From NCBI RefSeq assembly GCF_000514775.1, contig NZ_AZWO01000011.1, forward strand, positions 1-64,000: a stretch of DNA of 64,000 nt, in the 5' to 3' direction. The translations under genes and the position numbers were made by a program. This document shows, piece by piece, positions 28,887 through 37,286 of the stretch; the stretch's first letter is position 1, and each line of letters starts with the position of its first letter. A model generated the notes under the pieces. The model was given only the letters and a program-made list of their open reading frames with translations. It searched no databases and had not been told where the DNA came from. The DNA comes from Salinispora pacifica CNR114 (GTDB lineage: Bacteria; Actinomycetota; Actinomycetes; Mycobacteriales; Micromonosporaceae).

Positions 28887-29519
28887 CTACTCGCCGGCGG
28901 TTCCGGCGGGTCCGGCCGCCTCGGCCGGCGGTGCTGCCGCGGCGGCACCGGACTCCCGCTCGCCCCGCGGCAGCGTGCCACCGCGGGCCGCGGTGGCGGC
29001 AGCCTTGGTGGCGCGGTGCGGTGCGAGCACCATGATCATGTTTCGGCCGTCCTGCTTCGGCGCGGCCTCGACGTACCCCAGCTCCGAGATCTCGGACTCG
29101 AGCCGACGCAGGAGCCGGTAGCCCAGCTCCGGGCGGCTCTGCTCGCGACCCCGGAACATGATCGTCACCTTGACCTTGTCGCCGGCCTTGAGGAACCGCA
29201 CCACGTGACCCTTCTTGGTCTCGTAGTCATGCGGATCGATCTTCGGCCGAAGCTTCATTTCCTTGATGACGGTCTGCTGCTGATTACGCCGCGCTTCGCG
29301 CGCCTTCAGTGCGCTCTCATACTTGAACTTGCCGAAGTCCATGAGCTTGCACACCGGCGGGCGCGCCATTGGCGCAACCTCGACCAGGTCCAGGTCGACG
29401 TCCGCGGCCAGCTGAAGGGCGCGCTCCAGCGGGACGATGCCCACCTGCTCACCCTCGGGACCGACCAGTCGGACCTCACGTGCCCGGATCTGCTCGTTCA
29501 CGCGTGGTTCGACGCTGAT
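28887..29519 (-). CDS. infC: translation initiation factor IF-3
   Basis: Binds the 30S subunit and checks start-codon pairing. The N domain ([20 protein letters not shown]) and C domain ([38 protein letters not shown]) are intact, with an alanine-rich C-terminal tail of about 35 residues. I start it at ATC (29517-29519), which gives the usual N terminus [11 protein letters not shown] and has GAGGAGG four bases upstream. The first canonical codon, GTG at 29499-29501, has no binding site. No ATG, GTG or TTG occurs upstream in frame. AUU-type starts are classic for infC and permit autoregulation. Confidence 0.93.
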   Translation of the reverse strand: MSVEPRVNEQIRAREVRLVGPEGEQVGIVPLERALQLAADVDLDLVEVAPMARPPVCKLMDFGKFKYESALKAREARRNQQQTVIKEMKLRPKIDPHDYETKKGHVVRFLKAGDKVKVTIMFRGREQSRPELGYRLLRRLESEISELGYVEAAPKQDGRNMIMVLAPHRATKAAATAARGGTLPRGERESGAAAAAPPAEAAGPAGTAGE

Positions 29520-29594
29520 GGGGCCTCCTCGAGTCGAGTCTTCTGCATTGCCGACCCGACGGCTCCCGGGTGGGAACCGACACGGAAAGCAGAA

Positions 29595-29616
29595 GGCCCC
29601 GACAGCTGCCGGGGCC
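29595..29616 (-). terminator. attenuator-like hairpin in the infC leader
   Basis: In the leader about 75 bases upstream of the infC start, GGCCCCG and CGGGGCC form a 7-bp hairpin with a CAGCTG-containing loop. On the transcript it is followed by UUCUGCUUU, a partly U-rich tail. It resembles an intrinsic attenuator or leader structure rather than a gene-end terminator, as nothing is encoded just upstream on this strand. Confidence 0.5.
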
Positions 29617-29839
29617 CGCTCGACCGGTCGGCACGACCATATAGTCGCGCATCCGACACCGAGGCGTGCTCAGAATCGGAGACCGGACCCGGCCGCCGCG
29701 CGGCGACTCAGGTGGGAGCAGGCGCTCCGCTTTCGAAGCCAGCCGCGAAGGCAGCTGGCCTGGTCGTTTCCCATAGCCTACACCCCGCGCCTGGTCCACC
29801 CCAAACCGGGCATCAACCCCGCGCCACGGTCCGGCGGGG
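29617..29839. other. intergenic region upstream of infC
   Basis: No gene was seen. A -10-like TATATG on the minus strand (29638-29643) is the best promoter candidate for infC, but a matching -35 is not evident. The remainder up to the PH-domain gene shows no structured element I could support. Confidence 0.4.
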
Positions 29840-30319
29840 TCAGTGGCCGGCGGGGTCAGTGGCGGCTGCGCCCCCAGCCAGCCGGGCCTGATGCAGCCGG
29901 CGCAGCCGGCGGACCGCGTCCACGGCCAACTCCTTGTCGGCAGCCTGAAGAGCAAGCATCGGCACCAGGTCGTCATCGTGCAGCTCAAGGCTGGCCCAGG
30001 GCGCCCCGCGGTCGAACCGGACACCACGAACAAGCTCCCAGGGCAGCTCGTACGAGCCGATCACGTTCTGCACCCGGACCCGCTGCGCGTCGGCCTCCAC
30101 CCGCGGCCGGGTGAAGAGCAGGAAGGCAAGCGCGCCGAGCACGCCGAGGCCGACCATGCCGAGTTGGTCGCCTCGCTGAAACGAGCCATAGCCACTGCCG
30201 GTCGCCCCGTGCAGCGACGTCGCCAACACCGTGAACAGCAACACCAGGGCAATCGCCGAGGCCCAGCAGACCACCCGGATGCGCCGGGGCCGGATCCGGA
30301 ACGCTTCGGTTTCGCTCAC
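29840..30319 (-). CDS. PH domain-containing membrane protein
   Basis: A 159-residue protein with two membrane helices (VVCWASAIALVLLFTVLA and LGMVGLGVLGALAFLLF) followed by a bacterial pleckstrin-homology-like domain (VEADAQRVRVQNVIGSYELP, WELVRGVRFDRGAPWASLEL, then the HDDDLVPMLALQAADK segment). Such proteins often lie beside hisG in actinobacteria; their role is unknown. The start is GTG. It is on the same strand as hisG, separated by about 145 bases of GC-rich, weakly repetitive sequence. Confidence 0.8.
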   Translation of the reverse strand: MSETEAFRIRPRRIRVVCWASAIALVLLFTVLATSLHGATGSGYGSFQRGDQLGMVGLGVLGALAFLLFTRPRVEADAQRVRVQNVIGSYELPWELVRGVRFDRGAPWASLELHDDDLVPMLALQAADKELAVDAVRRLRRLHQARLAGGAAATDPAGH

Positions 30320-30463
30320 CGCGCCAGTCTGCCACCCCCGCCCGGGCGGCCCGCGCCCGGCACGCAGCCGGGCACGGCGAGGCGCGGGCCGAGGCGACGG
30401 CCCGGCCGGGGACGGAAGTCCCGGCTCCGTGCTCCCGGCCCGGCTCCGTATCCCCGGCCCGGC

Positions 30464-31309
30464 TCAGAGACGGCAGGCCTGGATGTTCGTGACCAGGATC
30501 GCGCGGGCACCGACCTGGTACAACTCGTCCATGACCCGGTGCACATCGTCACGGAGCACCATCGCCTGCACCGCCACCCAGCCCTCCCGGTGCAGCCGGG
30601 AGACGGTTGGCGACTCGATGCCCGGAGTCAACGAACTGGCCCGAGCCAACAGGTCGGCCGGAACGTCGTACGTCAGCATCACGTAACGCCGGGCGACGAG
30701 CACGCTCTGCAGACGGCGGAGCAGCAGCTCACACTGCGGGTGGGGCGGCGCGGCAGAGCGGCAGACCAGGACGGCGGACGAGCGCAGTAGCGGCTCACCG
30801 AAGACCACCAGGCCGGCCTGACGCAGCGTGGCACCGGTCTCCACCACATCGGCGACCACGTCGGCGAGGCCCAGCCGGATGGCGTTCTCCACCGCGCCGT
30901 CCAGGCGGATCACGTCGGCCTTGACGCCCAGCTCGGCGAGGTGCCGCTCCACCAGGCCGGGGTATGCGGTAGCGACCCGACGTCCGTCCAGGTCCTGCGC
31001 CGAGGCGATGTCCTCGGGCCGAGCGGCGAACCGGAAGGTGGCCTGGCCGAAGGCCAGGTCGACCACCTCGGTGGCGGGCGCGCCGGAGTCGACCAGGAGG
31101 TCCCGGCCGGTGATGCCGACATCCAGGTCCCCGGAGCCGACGTAGGTAGCGATGTCCTTCGGACGCAGATAGAAGAACTCAATGTCGTTCGAATCGTCCC
31201 GGCAGACCAGGTCCTTCGGGTCGGTTCGCTGGCGGTAGCCCGCCTCGCGCAGCATCTGAGCGGCCTTCTCGGCCAAGGTCCCCTTGTTGGGTACCGCGAC
31301 TCGCAGCAT
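30464..31309 (-). CDS. hisG: ATP phosphoribosyltransferase (long form)
   Basis: First step of histidine synthesis: ATP plus PRPP gives phosphoribosyl-ATP. The 281-residue length and the C-terminal regulatory domain (QSVLVARRYVMLTYDVP onward, ending VTNIQACRL) identify the long, histidine-inhibited HisG class. The catalytic part includes VAVPNKGTLAEKA, GITGRDLLVDSG and the PRPP-loop region DVVADVVETGATLRQ. It lies 47 bases after hisE; the remaining his genes are elsewhere. Confidence 0.97.
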   Translation of the reverse strand: MLRVAVPNKGTLAEKAAQMLREAGYRQRTDPKDLVCRDDSNDIEFFYLRPKDIATYVGSGDLDVGITGRDLLVDSGAPATEVVDLAFGQATFRFAARPEDIASAQDLDGRRVATAYPGLVERHLAELGVKADVIRLDGAVENAIRLGLADVVADVVETGATLRQAGLVVFGEPLLRSSAVLVCRSAAPPHPQCELLLRRLQSVLVARRYVMLTYDVPADLLARASSLTPGIESPTVSRLHREGWVAVQAMVLRDDVHRVMDELYQVGARAILVTNIQACRL

Positions 31310-31356
31310 GACGGAATGCTCCTTGTCGGAAAGCGGAAGGGTCGGCACGGGAGACA

Positions 31357-31620
31357 TCACAGATGTCGGTAGACGTCCTCAAGATCGAGGCCAGTGGCGA
31401 GCATCAACACCTGCACCTGGTAGAGCAGCTGGGAGATCTCCTCGGCGGTCCGCTCGGGCCCCTCGTGCTCGGCTGCCATCCAGGACTCGGCCGCCTCCTC
31501 GACGACCTTCTTGCCGACGAAGTGCACCCCCTTGTCCAGGGCCGCGACGGTCCCCGATCCGGGGGTGCCGGCCGCGGCCTTGGCCTGCAGCTCGGCAAAC
31601 AACTCCTCGAACGTCTTCAC
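31357..31620 (-). CDS. hisE: phosphoribosyl-ATP pyrophosphatase
   Basis: An 87-residue all-helical MazG-like hydrolase for the second histidine step. It has [17 protein letters not shown] at the N terminus, then [20 protein letters not shown] with the metal-binding E-E-x-x-E, and [13 protein letters not shown]. The start is GTG 31620, the only start that gives the family N terminus. It precedes hisG in the same orientation. Confidence 0.96.
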   Translation of the reverse strand: MKTFEELFAELQAKAAAGTPGSGTVAALDKGVHFVGKKVVEEAAESWMAAEHEGPERTAEEISQLLYQVQVLMLATGLDLEDVYRHL

Positions 31621-31691
31621 AGGCTCAATTCTTGCAACCCGCCGGCAACCGCGGCTCCACCGGGATCGGAGTGTCCCACGATGCCGAAACC

Positions 31692-32189
31692 TCAGGCGCC
31701 GAAGCCCACCCGCGGGGTGACGCCAGCCAGGCCCCGAACCGCGAGCGCCGCGTCGAGGACCGCGATGGTCGTCGCCCATCCCTTGTCCTCCGCCGAGCCG
31801 GGCAGGCCAGCCCGGTCCCGAGCCTGCTCGATCGTCTCCACGGTCAGCACACCGTGCCCCACCGGCTTCCCCTCATCCAGGGCGATCCGGGTAAGCCCAT
31901 CGGTAACCGACCGACAGACGTAGTCGAAGTGAGCGGTGGCCCCCCGGACCACCACCCCGAGCGCCACCACCGCGTCGCAGCGCCGGGCGAGCGCCTGCGC
32001 CACCACGGGTAGCTCTACCGAGCCGGCCACCCGGGCCGCCGTGGCACCGGCGCCACACGCTTCGGCGGCGGCGACCGCCCGGTCGAGCATGTGATCGGTG
32101 AGCTCGCTGTGCCACCGGGCGGCGACCACCCCGACGGTCAAACCCGCGGCAGCAACAGCATCGATGCCCGGTTCCCCGAAGCCCGCCAT
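31692..32189 (-). CDS. ribH: 6,7-dimethyl-8-ribityllumazine synthase
   Basis: The penultimate riboflavin step. The 165-residue protein has [48 protein letters not shown] with the catalytic His, and [15 protein letters not shown]. It is the last gene of the riboflavin operon, starting 2 bases after the ribBA stop with GGAG upstream. Confidence 0.98.
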   Translation of the reverse strand: MAGFGEPGIDAVAAAGLTVGVVAARWHSELTDHMLDRAVAAAEACGAGATAARVAGSVELPVVAQALARRCDAVVALGVVVRGATAHFDYVCRSVTDGLTRIALDEGKPVGHGVLTVETIEQARDRAGLPGSAEDKGWATTIAVLDAALAVRGLAGVTPRVGFGA

Positions 32190-32191
32190 CC

Positions 32192-33454
32192 CTATGCTCC
32201 AATCCCATCACCGACGATGGTACGACCCGTCGGCGCCTCAACAACCTCGTCGAACTCCAGCAGATGTCCCATCCGGTCCCGCTTGGTTCGCAGGTAGTCC
32301 ACGTTCTCGGGGTGCGGACGGACCGGCAGGTCCAGGCGGCCGGTGACGGTCAGGCCGTACCCCTCCAGGCCGGCCCGCTTGGCCGGATTGTTGGTCAACA
32401 GCCGCATCGACCGCACCCCCAGGTCGTAGAGGATCTGCGCGCCGGTGCCGTAGTCCCGCGCGTCCGCCGGCAGGCCGAGCTCCAAATTCGCGTCAACGGT
32501 GTCCCGGCCCAGGTCCTGCAACTGGTACGCCTGGAGTTTGTGCAACAGCCCGATGCCGCGCCCCTCATGGCCGCGGAGGTAGAGCACGACTCCGCGGCCT
32601 TCCTGGGCGACCCGTTCCAGGGCAGCGTCCAGTTGCGGGCCACAGTCGCAGCGCAACGAGCCGAAGACGTCACCGGTGAGGCACTCGGAGTGCACCCGTA
32701 CCAGCACGTCCCGACCGTCGCCGAGATCACCCAGCACCAGGGCGACGTGCTCGGCCGAGTCGTAGTCGCCGCAGTACCCCAGCGCCCGGAAGACCCCGTG
32801 CCGGGTGGGGAGCCGCGCCTCGGCGACCAGCTCGACCTGCTTCTCCGTCCGCCGGCGATACGCGATCAGGTCCGCGATGGTGACCAGGAGTAGCGAGTGC
32901 TCGGCGCAGAACCGCTCCAGGTCCGGGCCCCGCATCATGGTGCCGTCGTCGTTGACCAGCTCGCAGAGGACGCCCACGGGGCGTAGCCCGGCCAACCGGG
33001 TGAGGTCGGTCGCGGCCTCGGTGTGACCGGGCCGGCGCAGCACACCCCCCTCGCGGGCCCGCAGCGGAACCACGTGACCGGGCCGGGCCAGATCCTCCGG
33101 CCTGGTGCCGGGGTCGGCGAGCAGCCGGATCGTGTGCGCCCGGTCGGCGGCGGAGATGCCGGTACTCACGCCCTCCCGGGCATCCACGGTCACCGTGTAG
33201 GCGGTGCCGCGCCGGTCCTGATTGGTGTGGTGCATCGGCGGCAGGTCCAGCCGGTCACACTCACCCTCGGTCAATGCCACACAGATGTAGCCGGAGGTGT
33301 AGCGGACCATGAAGGCGACCAGCTCGGGCGTGGCCAGCTCGGCCGCGAAGATCAGATCGCCCTCGTTCTCCCGGTTGGCGTCGTCGACCACGACGACGGG
33401 CCGACCGGCGTTGATCTCCGCCATCGCTCGTTCGATCCTGGCAAAAGTGGTCAC
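32192..33454 (-). CDS. ribBA: bifunctional DHBP synthase / GTP cyclohydrolase II
   Basis: A 420-residue fusion supplying both riboflavin precursors. Residues 1-205 are 3,4-dihydroxy-2-butanone-4-phosphate synthase ([41 protein letters not shown]). Residues 210-420 are GTP cyclohydrolase II ([20 protein letters not shown] with the zinc cysteines, [20 protein letters not shown]). The GTG start overlaps the ribM stop. All active-site motifs of both halves are present, so the fusion appears fully functional. Confidence 0.98.
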   Translation of the reverse strand: MTTFARIERAMAEINAGRPVVVVDDANRENEGDLIFAAELATPELVAFMVRYTSGYICVALTEGECDRLDLPPMHHTNQDRRGTAYTVTVDAREGVSTGISAADRAHTIRLLADPGTRPEDLARPGHVVPLRAREGGVLRRPGHTEAATDLTRLAGLRPVGVLCELVNDDGTMMRGPDLERFCAEHSLLLVTIADLIAYRRRTEKQVELVAEARLPTRHGVFRALGYCGDYDSAEHVALVLGDLGDGRDVLVRVHSECLTGDVFGSLRCDCGPQLDAALERVAQEGRGVVLYLRGHEGRGIGLLHKLQAYQLQDLGRDTVDANLELGLPADARDYGTGAQILYDLGVRSMRLLTNNPAKRAGLEGYGLTVTGRLDLPVRPHPENVDYLRTKRDRMGHLLEFDEVVEAPTGRTIVGDGIGA

Positions 33455-34152
33455 GCCGCAGCCTCCGCATAGCTCGATGGAATCGGCACGAGGTCGGTAC
33501 GAGCAGCACGCGACGTCCGCCACCAGGCGGCGAGTCCCCAGACGCAGAACGCGCCGTAGACGAGGTACATGGCCGCCGAGGGATAGAACCCGCCGCGCAG
33601 CAACAGTGGCAGTCCGACCACGTCGACGGCGATCCAGATCAGCCAGAAGTCCACATATCCACGGGCCATGCCGTACGTGGCGAGCAGGCTGCCGGTCAGG
33701 ATCCAGGCATCCGGCAGCGGCCCCCACGAGCCCAGGGCGGCGAGGACCGGGTAGCTGACGGCGGTCCCGACGACGGCAGCCACCAGCAGTCCGAGCCGCT
33801 CCCGTCCGGTGGCCCAGCGGGGCTCCACCGCGGCGGCGGAACCGGCACCGCCCCGGCGGCGATTCCGTGACCAGCGCCACCAGCCGTAGAGGCCGAGCCC
33901 GAAGAAGAAGACCTGCCGGCCGGCCTGGCCGTAGAGGTCGTGTGCCTGTGGGGTGGCGAACGCTCCGCCGAGGAAGACGGTGAACAGCAGCGCGTTACCG
34001 ATCATGCCGACCGGCCAGGCCCACACCACCCGGCGCAGGCCGAACATCGCGGCGGCCAGGCCGAAGACGTTGCCGACGATCTCGCGGACCAGCACCGGCG
34101 AGCCGGCGAGACTCACCTGCGCTTCCAGCAGCCAGCCGAGCGGCCCCATCAC
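33451..34152 (-). CDS. ribM: PnuC-family transporter, probable riboflavin importer RibM
   Basis: A 233-residue membrane protein with six or seven hydrophobic segments. It has the PnuC-family features of a W-x-x-R/N-rich core: [33 protein letters not shown] and [15 protein letters not shown]. PnuC itself imports nicotinamide riboside, but homologues encoded inside actinobacterial rib operons (RibM/PnuX) carry riboflavin. Its position between ribE and ribBA under an FMN riboswitch supports that role. It overlaps ribE and ribBA by GTGA-type junctions; GTG 34152 or ATG 34149 may be used. Confidence 0.85.
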   Translation of the reverse strand: MMGPLGWLLEAQVSLAGSPVLVREIVGNVFGLAAAMFGLRRVVWAWPVGMIGNALLFTVFLGGAFATPQAHDLYGQAGRQVFFFGLGLYGWWRWSRNRRRGGAGSAAAVEPRWATGRERLGLLVAAVVGTAVSYPVLAALGSWGPLPDAWILTGSLLATYGMARGYVDFWLIWIAVDVVGLPLLLRGGFYPSAAMYLVYGAFCVWGLAAWWRTSRAARTDLVPIPSSYAEAAA

Positions 34153-34850
34153 GCCGCCCCGCCCACTGGCGCGGCACCGGGCCGGTCAACAGCGACGGGC
34201 CGGTCAACAGCGACGGATTGGTCGTCAGCGGCGGACTGGTCGGCCGGCCCGGCCAACTGGCCCCCGCCGAGCAACCGCTCGACATATTTGGCCAGGACGT
34301 CAACCTCGAGGTTGACCGCGTCGCCGACGCTCCGAGAGCCCAGCGTCGTCAGCCGCAGGGTGGTGGGGATCAGGCCCACCTCGAACCAGTCGGGTCCGAC
34401 ACCCGCCACGGTCAGGGACACCCCGTCAACGGTGATCGACCCCTTCGTCACCACATAGCGAGCCAGGTCAGTGGGGAGGCGGAAGCGGACCGTCTCCCAC
34501 CGCGCGGCCGGTTCCCGGGCCAGCAGCTCGCCAACACCGTTGACATGCCCCTGAACCAGGTGGCCGCCGAGGCGGCTGCCGAGGACGGCGGCCCGCTCCA
34601 GGTTCACCCGGTCACCGACGCGCAGCATCCCGAGTGCGGAGCGCCGCAAGGTCTCGCCCATCACATCGGCGGTGAAGGTACCGCCGGCGAGTTCCACCAC
34701 GGTCAGGCAGACTCCGTTGACCGCGATGGAGTCACCGGGCCGGGCGTCGGCGACGACCAACGGGCCGTTGATGGTGACCACCGCGGAATCCTCCGCGCTC
34801 TCCGCGATGCGGATGACCTCACCGAGTTCCTCGACGATGCCGGTGAACAT
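34149..34850 (-). CDS. ribE: riboflavin synthase, alpha subunit
   Basis: Dismutates lumazine to riboflavin. The 233-residue protein has two tandem lumazine-binding barrels, each with the family motif: MFTGIVEELG and SIAVNGVCLTVVEL in the first, GHVNGVGEL and SITVDGVSLTVAGV in the second. The last 35 residues are a repetitive Asp/Val/Pro tail (VAVDRP repeated) beyond the enzyme core. It begins one base after ribD. Confidence 0.97.
   Translation of the reverse strand: MFTGIVEELGEVIRIAESAEDSAVVTINGPLVVADARPGDSIAVNGVCLTVVELAGGTFTADVMGETLRRSALGMLRVGDRVNLERAAVLGSRLGGHLVQGHVNGVGELLAREPAARWETVRFRLPTDLARYVVTKGSITVDGVSLTVAGVGPDWFEVGLIPTTLRLTTLGSRSVGDAVNLEVDVLAKYVERLLGGGQLAGPADQSAADDQSVAVDRPVAVDRPGAAPVGGAA
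34179..34214. repeat. 18-bp in-frame tandem duplication in the ribE tail
   Basis: The 18-base unit GGGCCGGTCAACAGCGAC occurs twice in direct succession (34179-34196, 34197-34214). Being a multiple of three, it adds a repeated VAVDRP element to the C-terminal tail of riboflavin synthase. It looks like a recent slippage event in dispensable sequence. Confidence 0.85.
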
Positions 34851-34851
34851 G

Positions 34852-35913
34852 TCAGCCCTCCCTCTTCCGGGGCAGTGCGGTGATCCGCAGGTCGGGACCG
34901 ACCTGGGTAACGTCCACGACCTCACAGTCGATGGCATCGGTGATCGTGGTCACCCCCGCGTCCGCCAACGCGGTAGGGCCGGCACCGAGCAACCGGGGCG
35001 CGACGTAGCCAACGATCTTGTCGACCAACCCGGCGGCGAGGAAGGCACCGGCCAGCCGCGGCCCTCCCTCCAGCAGCGCGGCGCGCACCCCGCGCTGGTG
35101 GAGCGCGGCGAGCAGCGCCGACAGATCGACTCGGCCCACCGAATCGGTACCAACCTCCTCGGCGGTGGCGATCCAGGTGGACGCGGCGTCGTCGCGGACC
35201 CGCGCTCCGGCCGGGGTCCGGCCCGCCGAGTCCACCACCACCCGCAGCGGCTGCCGGATGGCGAGGCTGCCGTCGCGCAGGTTCCGAACGGTCAGGCGCG
35301 GGTCGTCGGCGAGGACCGTGCCCACCCCGGCGAGAACGGCGTCCACCGTGCCGCGCAGCGCGTGCACATCCATCCGGGCCGCCTCGGAAGTGATCCACAT
35401 GCTGGTGCCGTCGGCTGCGGCGGACCGCCCGTCCAGCGTCGCCGCGTACTTCCAGACGAGGTACGGCCAGCCCCGACGCGTTGAGGTCAGCCACGCGGTG
35501 TTGCCCGCCTCCGCCTCAACGGCGCGTACGCCCAGGTCGACCCGGACCCCGGCGGCCCGCAGCGTGGCGGCGCCACCGGAGGCAGCCTGGTTCGGGTCGG
35601 GTACGGCGATCACCACCCGGGCAACGCCCGCCTGCACCAGCGCGGTGCTGCACGGGCCCGTACGGCCGGTGTGATCGCAGGGTTCCAGCGTGACCACCGC
35701 GGTGCCGCCCCGCGCCCGCTCCCCCGCGTGGGCGAGCGCGACGATCTCGGCGTGCGGCCCACCGGCGTACGCGTGGAAGCCCTCACCGACGACCTGACCG
35801 CCCGGGTCGAGCAGCACGCAGCCGACGACCGGGTTGGGGCTGGTGGTGCCGAGGCCGCGTGCGGCAAGTTCAACTGCGCGACGCATCGCCTCGTCCACGG
35901 AGACGCCGGCCAT
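34852..35913 (-). CDS. ribD: bifunctional pyrimidine deaminase/reductase
   Basis: The 353-residue enzyme carrying out the second and third riboflavin steps. Residues 1-145 are the zinc deaminase (PHAEIVAL with the catalytic H-A-E, then TLEPCDHTGRTGPCS supplying the zinc cysteines). Residues 150-350 are the NADPH reductase (YLVWKYAATLDGRSAAADG, WITSEAARMDVHALRG, ALLEGGPRLAGAFL). It is first in the operon ribD-E-M-BA-H. A GGGAGGG site precedes the ATG and abuts a hairpin that could hide it. Confidence 0.97.
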   Translation of the reverse strand: MAGVSVDEAMRRAVELAARGLGTTSPNPVVGCVLLDPGGQVVGEGFHAYAGGPHAEIVALAHAGERARGGTAVVTLEPCDHTGRTGPCSTALVQAGVARVVIAVPDPNQAASGGAATLRAAGVRVDLGVRAVEAEAGNTAWLTSTRRGWPYLVWKYAATLDGRSAAADGTSMWITSEAARMDVHALRGTVDAVLAGVGTVLADDPRLTVRNLRDGSLAIRQPLRVVVDSAGRTPAGARVRDDAASTWIATAEEVGTDSVGRVDLSALLAALHQRGVRAALLEGGPRLAGAFLAAGLVDKIVGYVAPRLLGAGPTALADAGVTTITDAIDCEVVDVTQVGPDLRITALPRKREG

Positions 35914-35924
35914 GCCTTGCCCTC

Positions 35925-35950
35925 CCGCCCGCCGATCGGTGCGCGGGCGG
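35925..35950 (-). promoter_or_regulatory. hairpin next to the ribD ribosome-binding site
   Basis: On the transcript CCGCCCGC pairs with GCGGGCGG across 10 bases, and the 3' arm runs directly into the Shine-Dalgarno GGGAGGG. It could act as the riboswitch output by limiting ribosome access. Alternative pairings in this GC-rich 165-base platform are numerous, so the assignment is tentative. Confidence 0.45.
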
Positions 35951-36078
35951 CGATGGGAGCGGCGGCATCGGGCCGCGGGCGTGCGGTGGCGGAGATCCGG
36001 CAACGGCACAGCCGCCCCGGGAGGGCCGCACGGCACGCCGAGACCGGCGGCCGGGCAGGGCCCGTCCGTCCCGCGCGC

Positions 36079-36240
36079 TGTCTCCCATCCGGACTGTCTG
36101 GACGCGGGCAGGCCCGCACCCAACCGTCGGCCCCGGATTTTCACCAGGTCCACCGGGCGGACGAACCGCTCCCGGGTCGCGGGCTTACCACAGCCAGGCC
36201 GTGGATCACCGCCGGTTCGGAATTACACCGAGTCCCGCCA
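36079..36240 (-). ncRNA. FMN riboswitch (RFN element)
   Basis: The minus strand carries the RFN hallmarks in order: GACTCGGTGTAATTCCGAAC, then CCGGCGGT, a variable hairpin, GTGGTAAGCCCGCGA, GGTGGACCTGGTGAAAATCC, GGGGCCGACGGT, and finally CCGGATGGGAGACAG. It lies 165 bases upstream of ribD and senses FMN to shut down the riboflavin operon. A -35-like TTGACC at 36282-36287 marks a possible promoter just upstream. Between riboswitch and ribD no gene is present. Confidence 0.97.
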
Positions 36241-36304
36241 GCGCGTGGTGGGTACCACCCGAAGTCTTACACGCTCTGGGGGGTCAACGGCTACCCCCAG
36301 CGCG

Positions 36305-37285
36305 CTACTTCACAGAACGATGACTCGAATCCGACACTCCGCGACGCCGGTCCACCGCCACGTACGACCCCGGCTGGCTCTTGGCCACCGACTTCATCTC
36401 GGAGGCGATCGTCATCGCCGCCAGTGGATTCGTGAGCCGTTTGTCGGCATCCGAGACCGAGACGCCGATCGAGAGGGTGACCAGCGCGGCGCGGCGTAGG
36501 TTGCCCCGCCGATCCTTGAGCTCCACGTAGCCGCGAGCCGCGTCGGGCGGGTCGTACAGCGCGTCGGCCGCCTGCTCGAAGTCCGCGGAGACCTGCGAGG
36601 TCAGCTGCCGGACCTGGTCCGGGGTGCTGACAAAGATGAAGTCGTCACCGCCGACGTGGCCCAGGAAGGCCGGTGGGAGCCCCACCGAGACGACCGCCTG
36701 GTGCAGGCTGCGGGCCAACGCGGAGATGAAGTCGTCGCCACGGACGAACCCGTAGACGTCGTTGACACTCTTGAAACGGTCAATGTCGATGTAGCCGACC
36801 GCGTAGTCGGCCCCGACCCGGATCCGGTCGGCGATCTCCCGCCGGATCCGGCTGTTGCCGGGTAGCCCGGTCAGCGGCGAGACCTCGCGGAACTCCTTGT
36901 TCCGGCGCAGCGTGGAGCTGACCCGGGCCACCAACTCGGCAGTATCGAAGGGCTTGACCAGGTAGTCGTCGGCACCGGCGCTGAGGCCGTGCACCTTGTC
37001 CACGGTCATCCCCTTGGCGGTCAGCATGATCACCGGGAGGGCGGCGGTCATCGGGTTGGCCCGAAGCCGTCGGGTCAGCTCCATCCCGTCCATCCGGGGC
37101 ATCATCAGATCGACCACGGCCAGGTCGGGGCGGTGCCGCGCGATCACCTCAAGCGCCGCCTGGCCGTCCCCGGCATGGATCACCTCATAGCCGTGCAACC
37201 GCAGGTTGAACTCGACGAACCGGGCGATGTCCTCGTCGTCGTCAACGACCAGAATGACGTCCTGGCGATCCCCTTCGGGCTCCAC
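36305..37285 (-). CDS. response regulator with GGDEF domain
   Basis: A 326-residue protein. The receiver domain (about 8-125) has VVDDDEDIARF, phosphoacceptor Asp in AVVDLMMPRMDG, and MLTAKG and VKPFD. The GGDEF domain (about 140-305) has YIDIDRFKSVNDVYGFVRGD and the active-loop GGDDF instead of GGDEF or GGEEF. No R-x-x-D inhibitory site precedes the loop. It may be a diguanylate cyclase producing c-di-GMP, or a degenerate binding protein. No kinase gene is adjacent. The gene begins 1 base after rpe and is probably cotranscribed with it. The start is GTG. Confidence 0.88.
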   Translation of the reverse strand: MEPEGDRQDVILVVDDDEDIARFVEFNLRLHGYEVIHAGDGQAALEVIARHRPDLAVVDLMMPRMDGMELTRRLRANPMTAALPVIMLTAKGMTVDKVHGLSAGADDYLVKPFDTAELVARVSSTLRRNKEFREVSPLTGLPGNSRIRREIADRIRVGADYAVGYIDIDRFKSVNDVYGFVRGDDFISALARSLHQAVVSVGLPPAFLGHVGGDDFIFVSTPDQVRQLTSQVSADFEQAADALYDPPDAARGYVELKDRRGNLRRAALVTLSIGVSVSDADKRLTNPLAAMTIASEMKSVAKSQPGSYVAVDRRRGVSDSSHRSVK

Positions 37286-37286
37286 G

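Noticed and set aside
30320-30463. GC-rich repeats between hisG and the PH-domain gene
   Set aside because: Imperfect CCCGGCTCCGT-type runs without fixed unit or spacing; not a CRISPR and not clearly a regulatory element.
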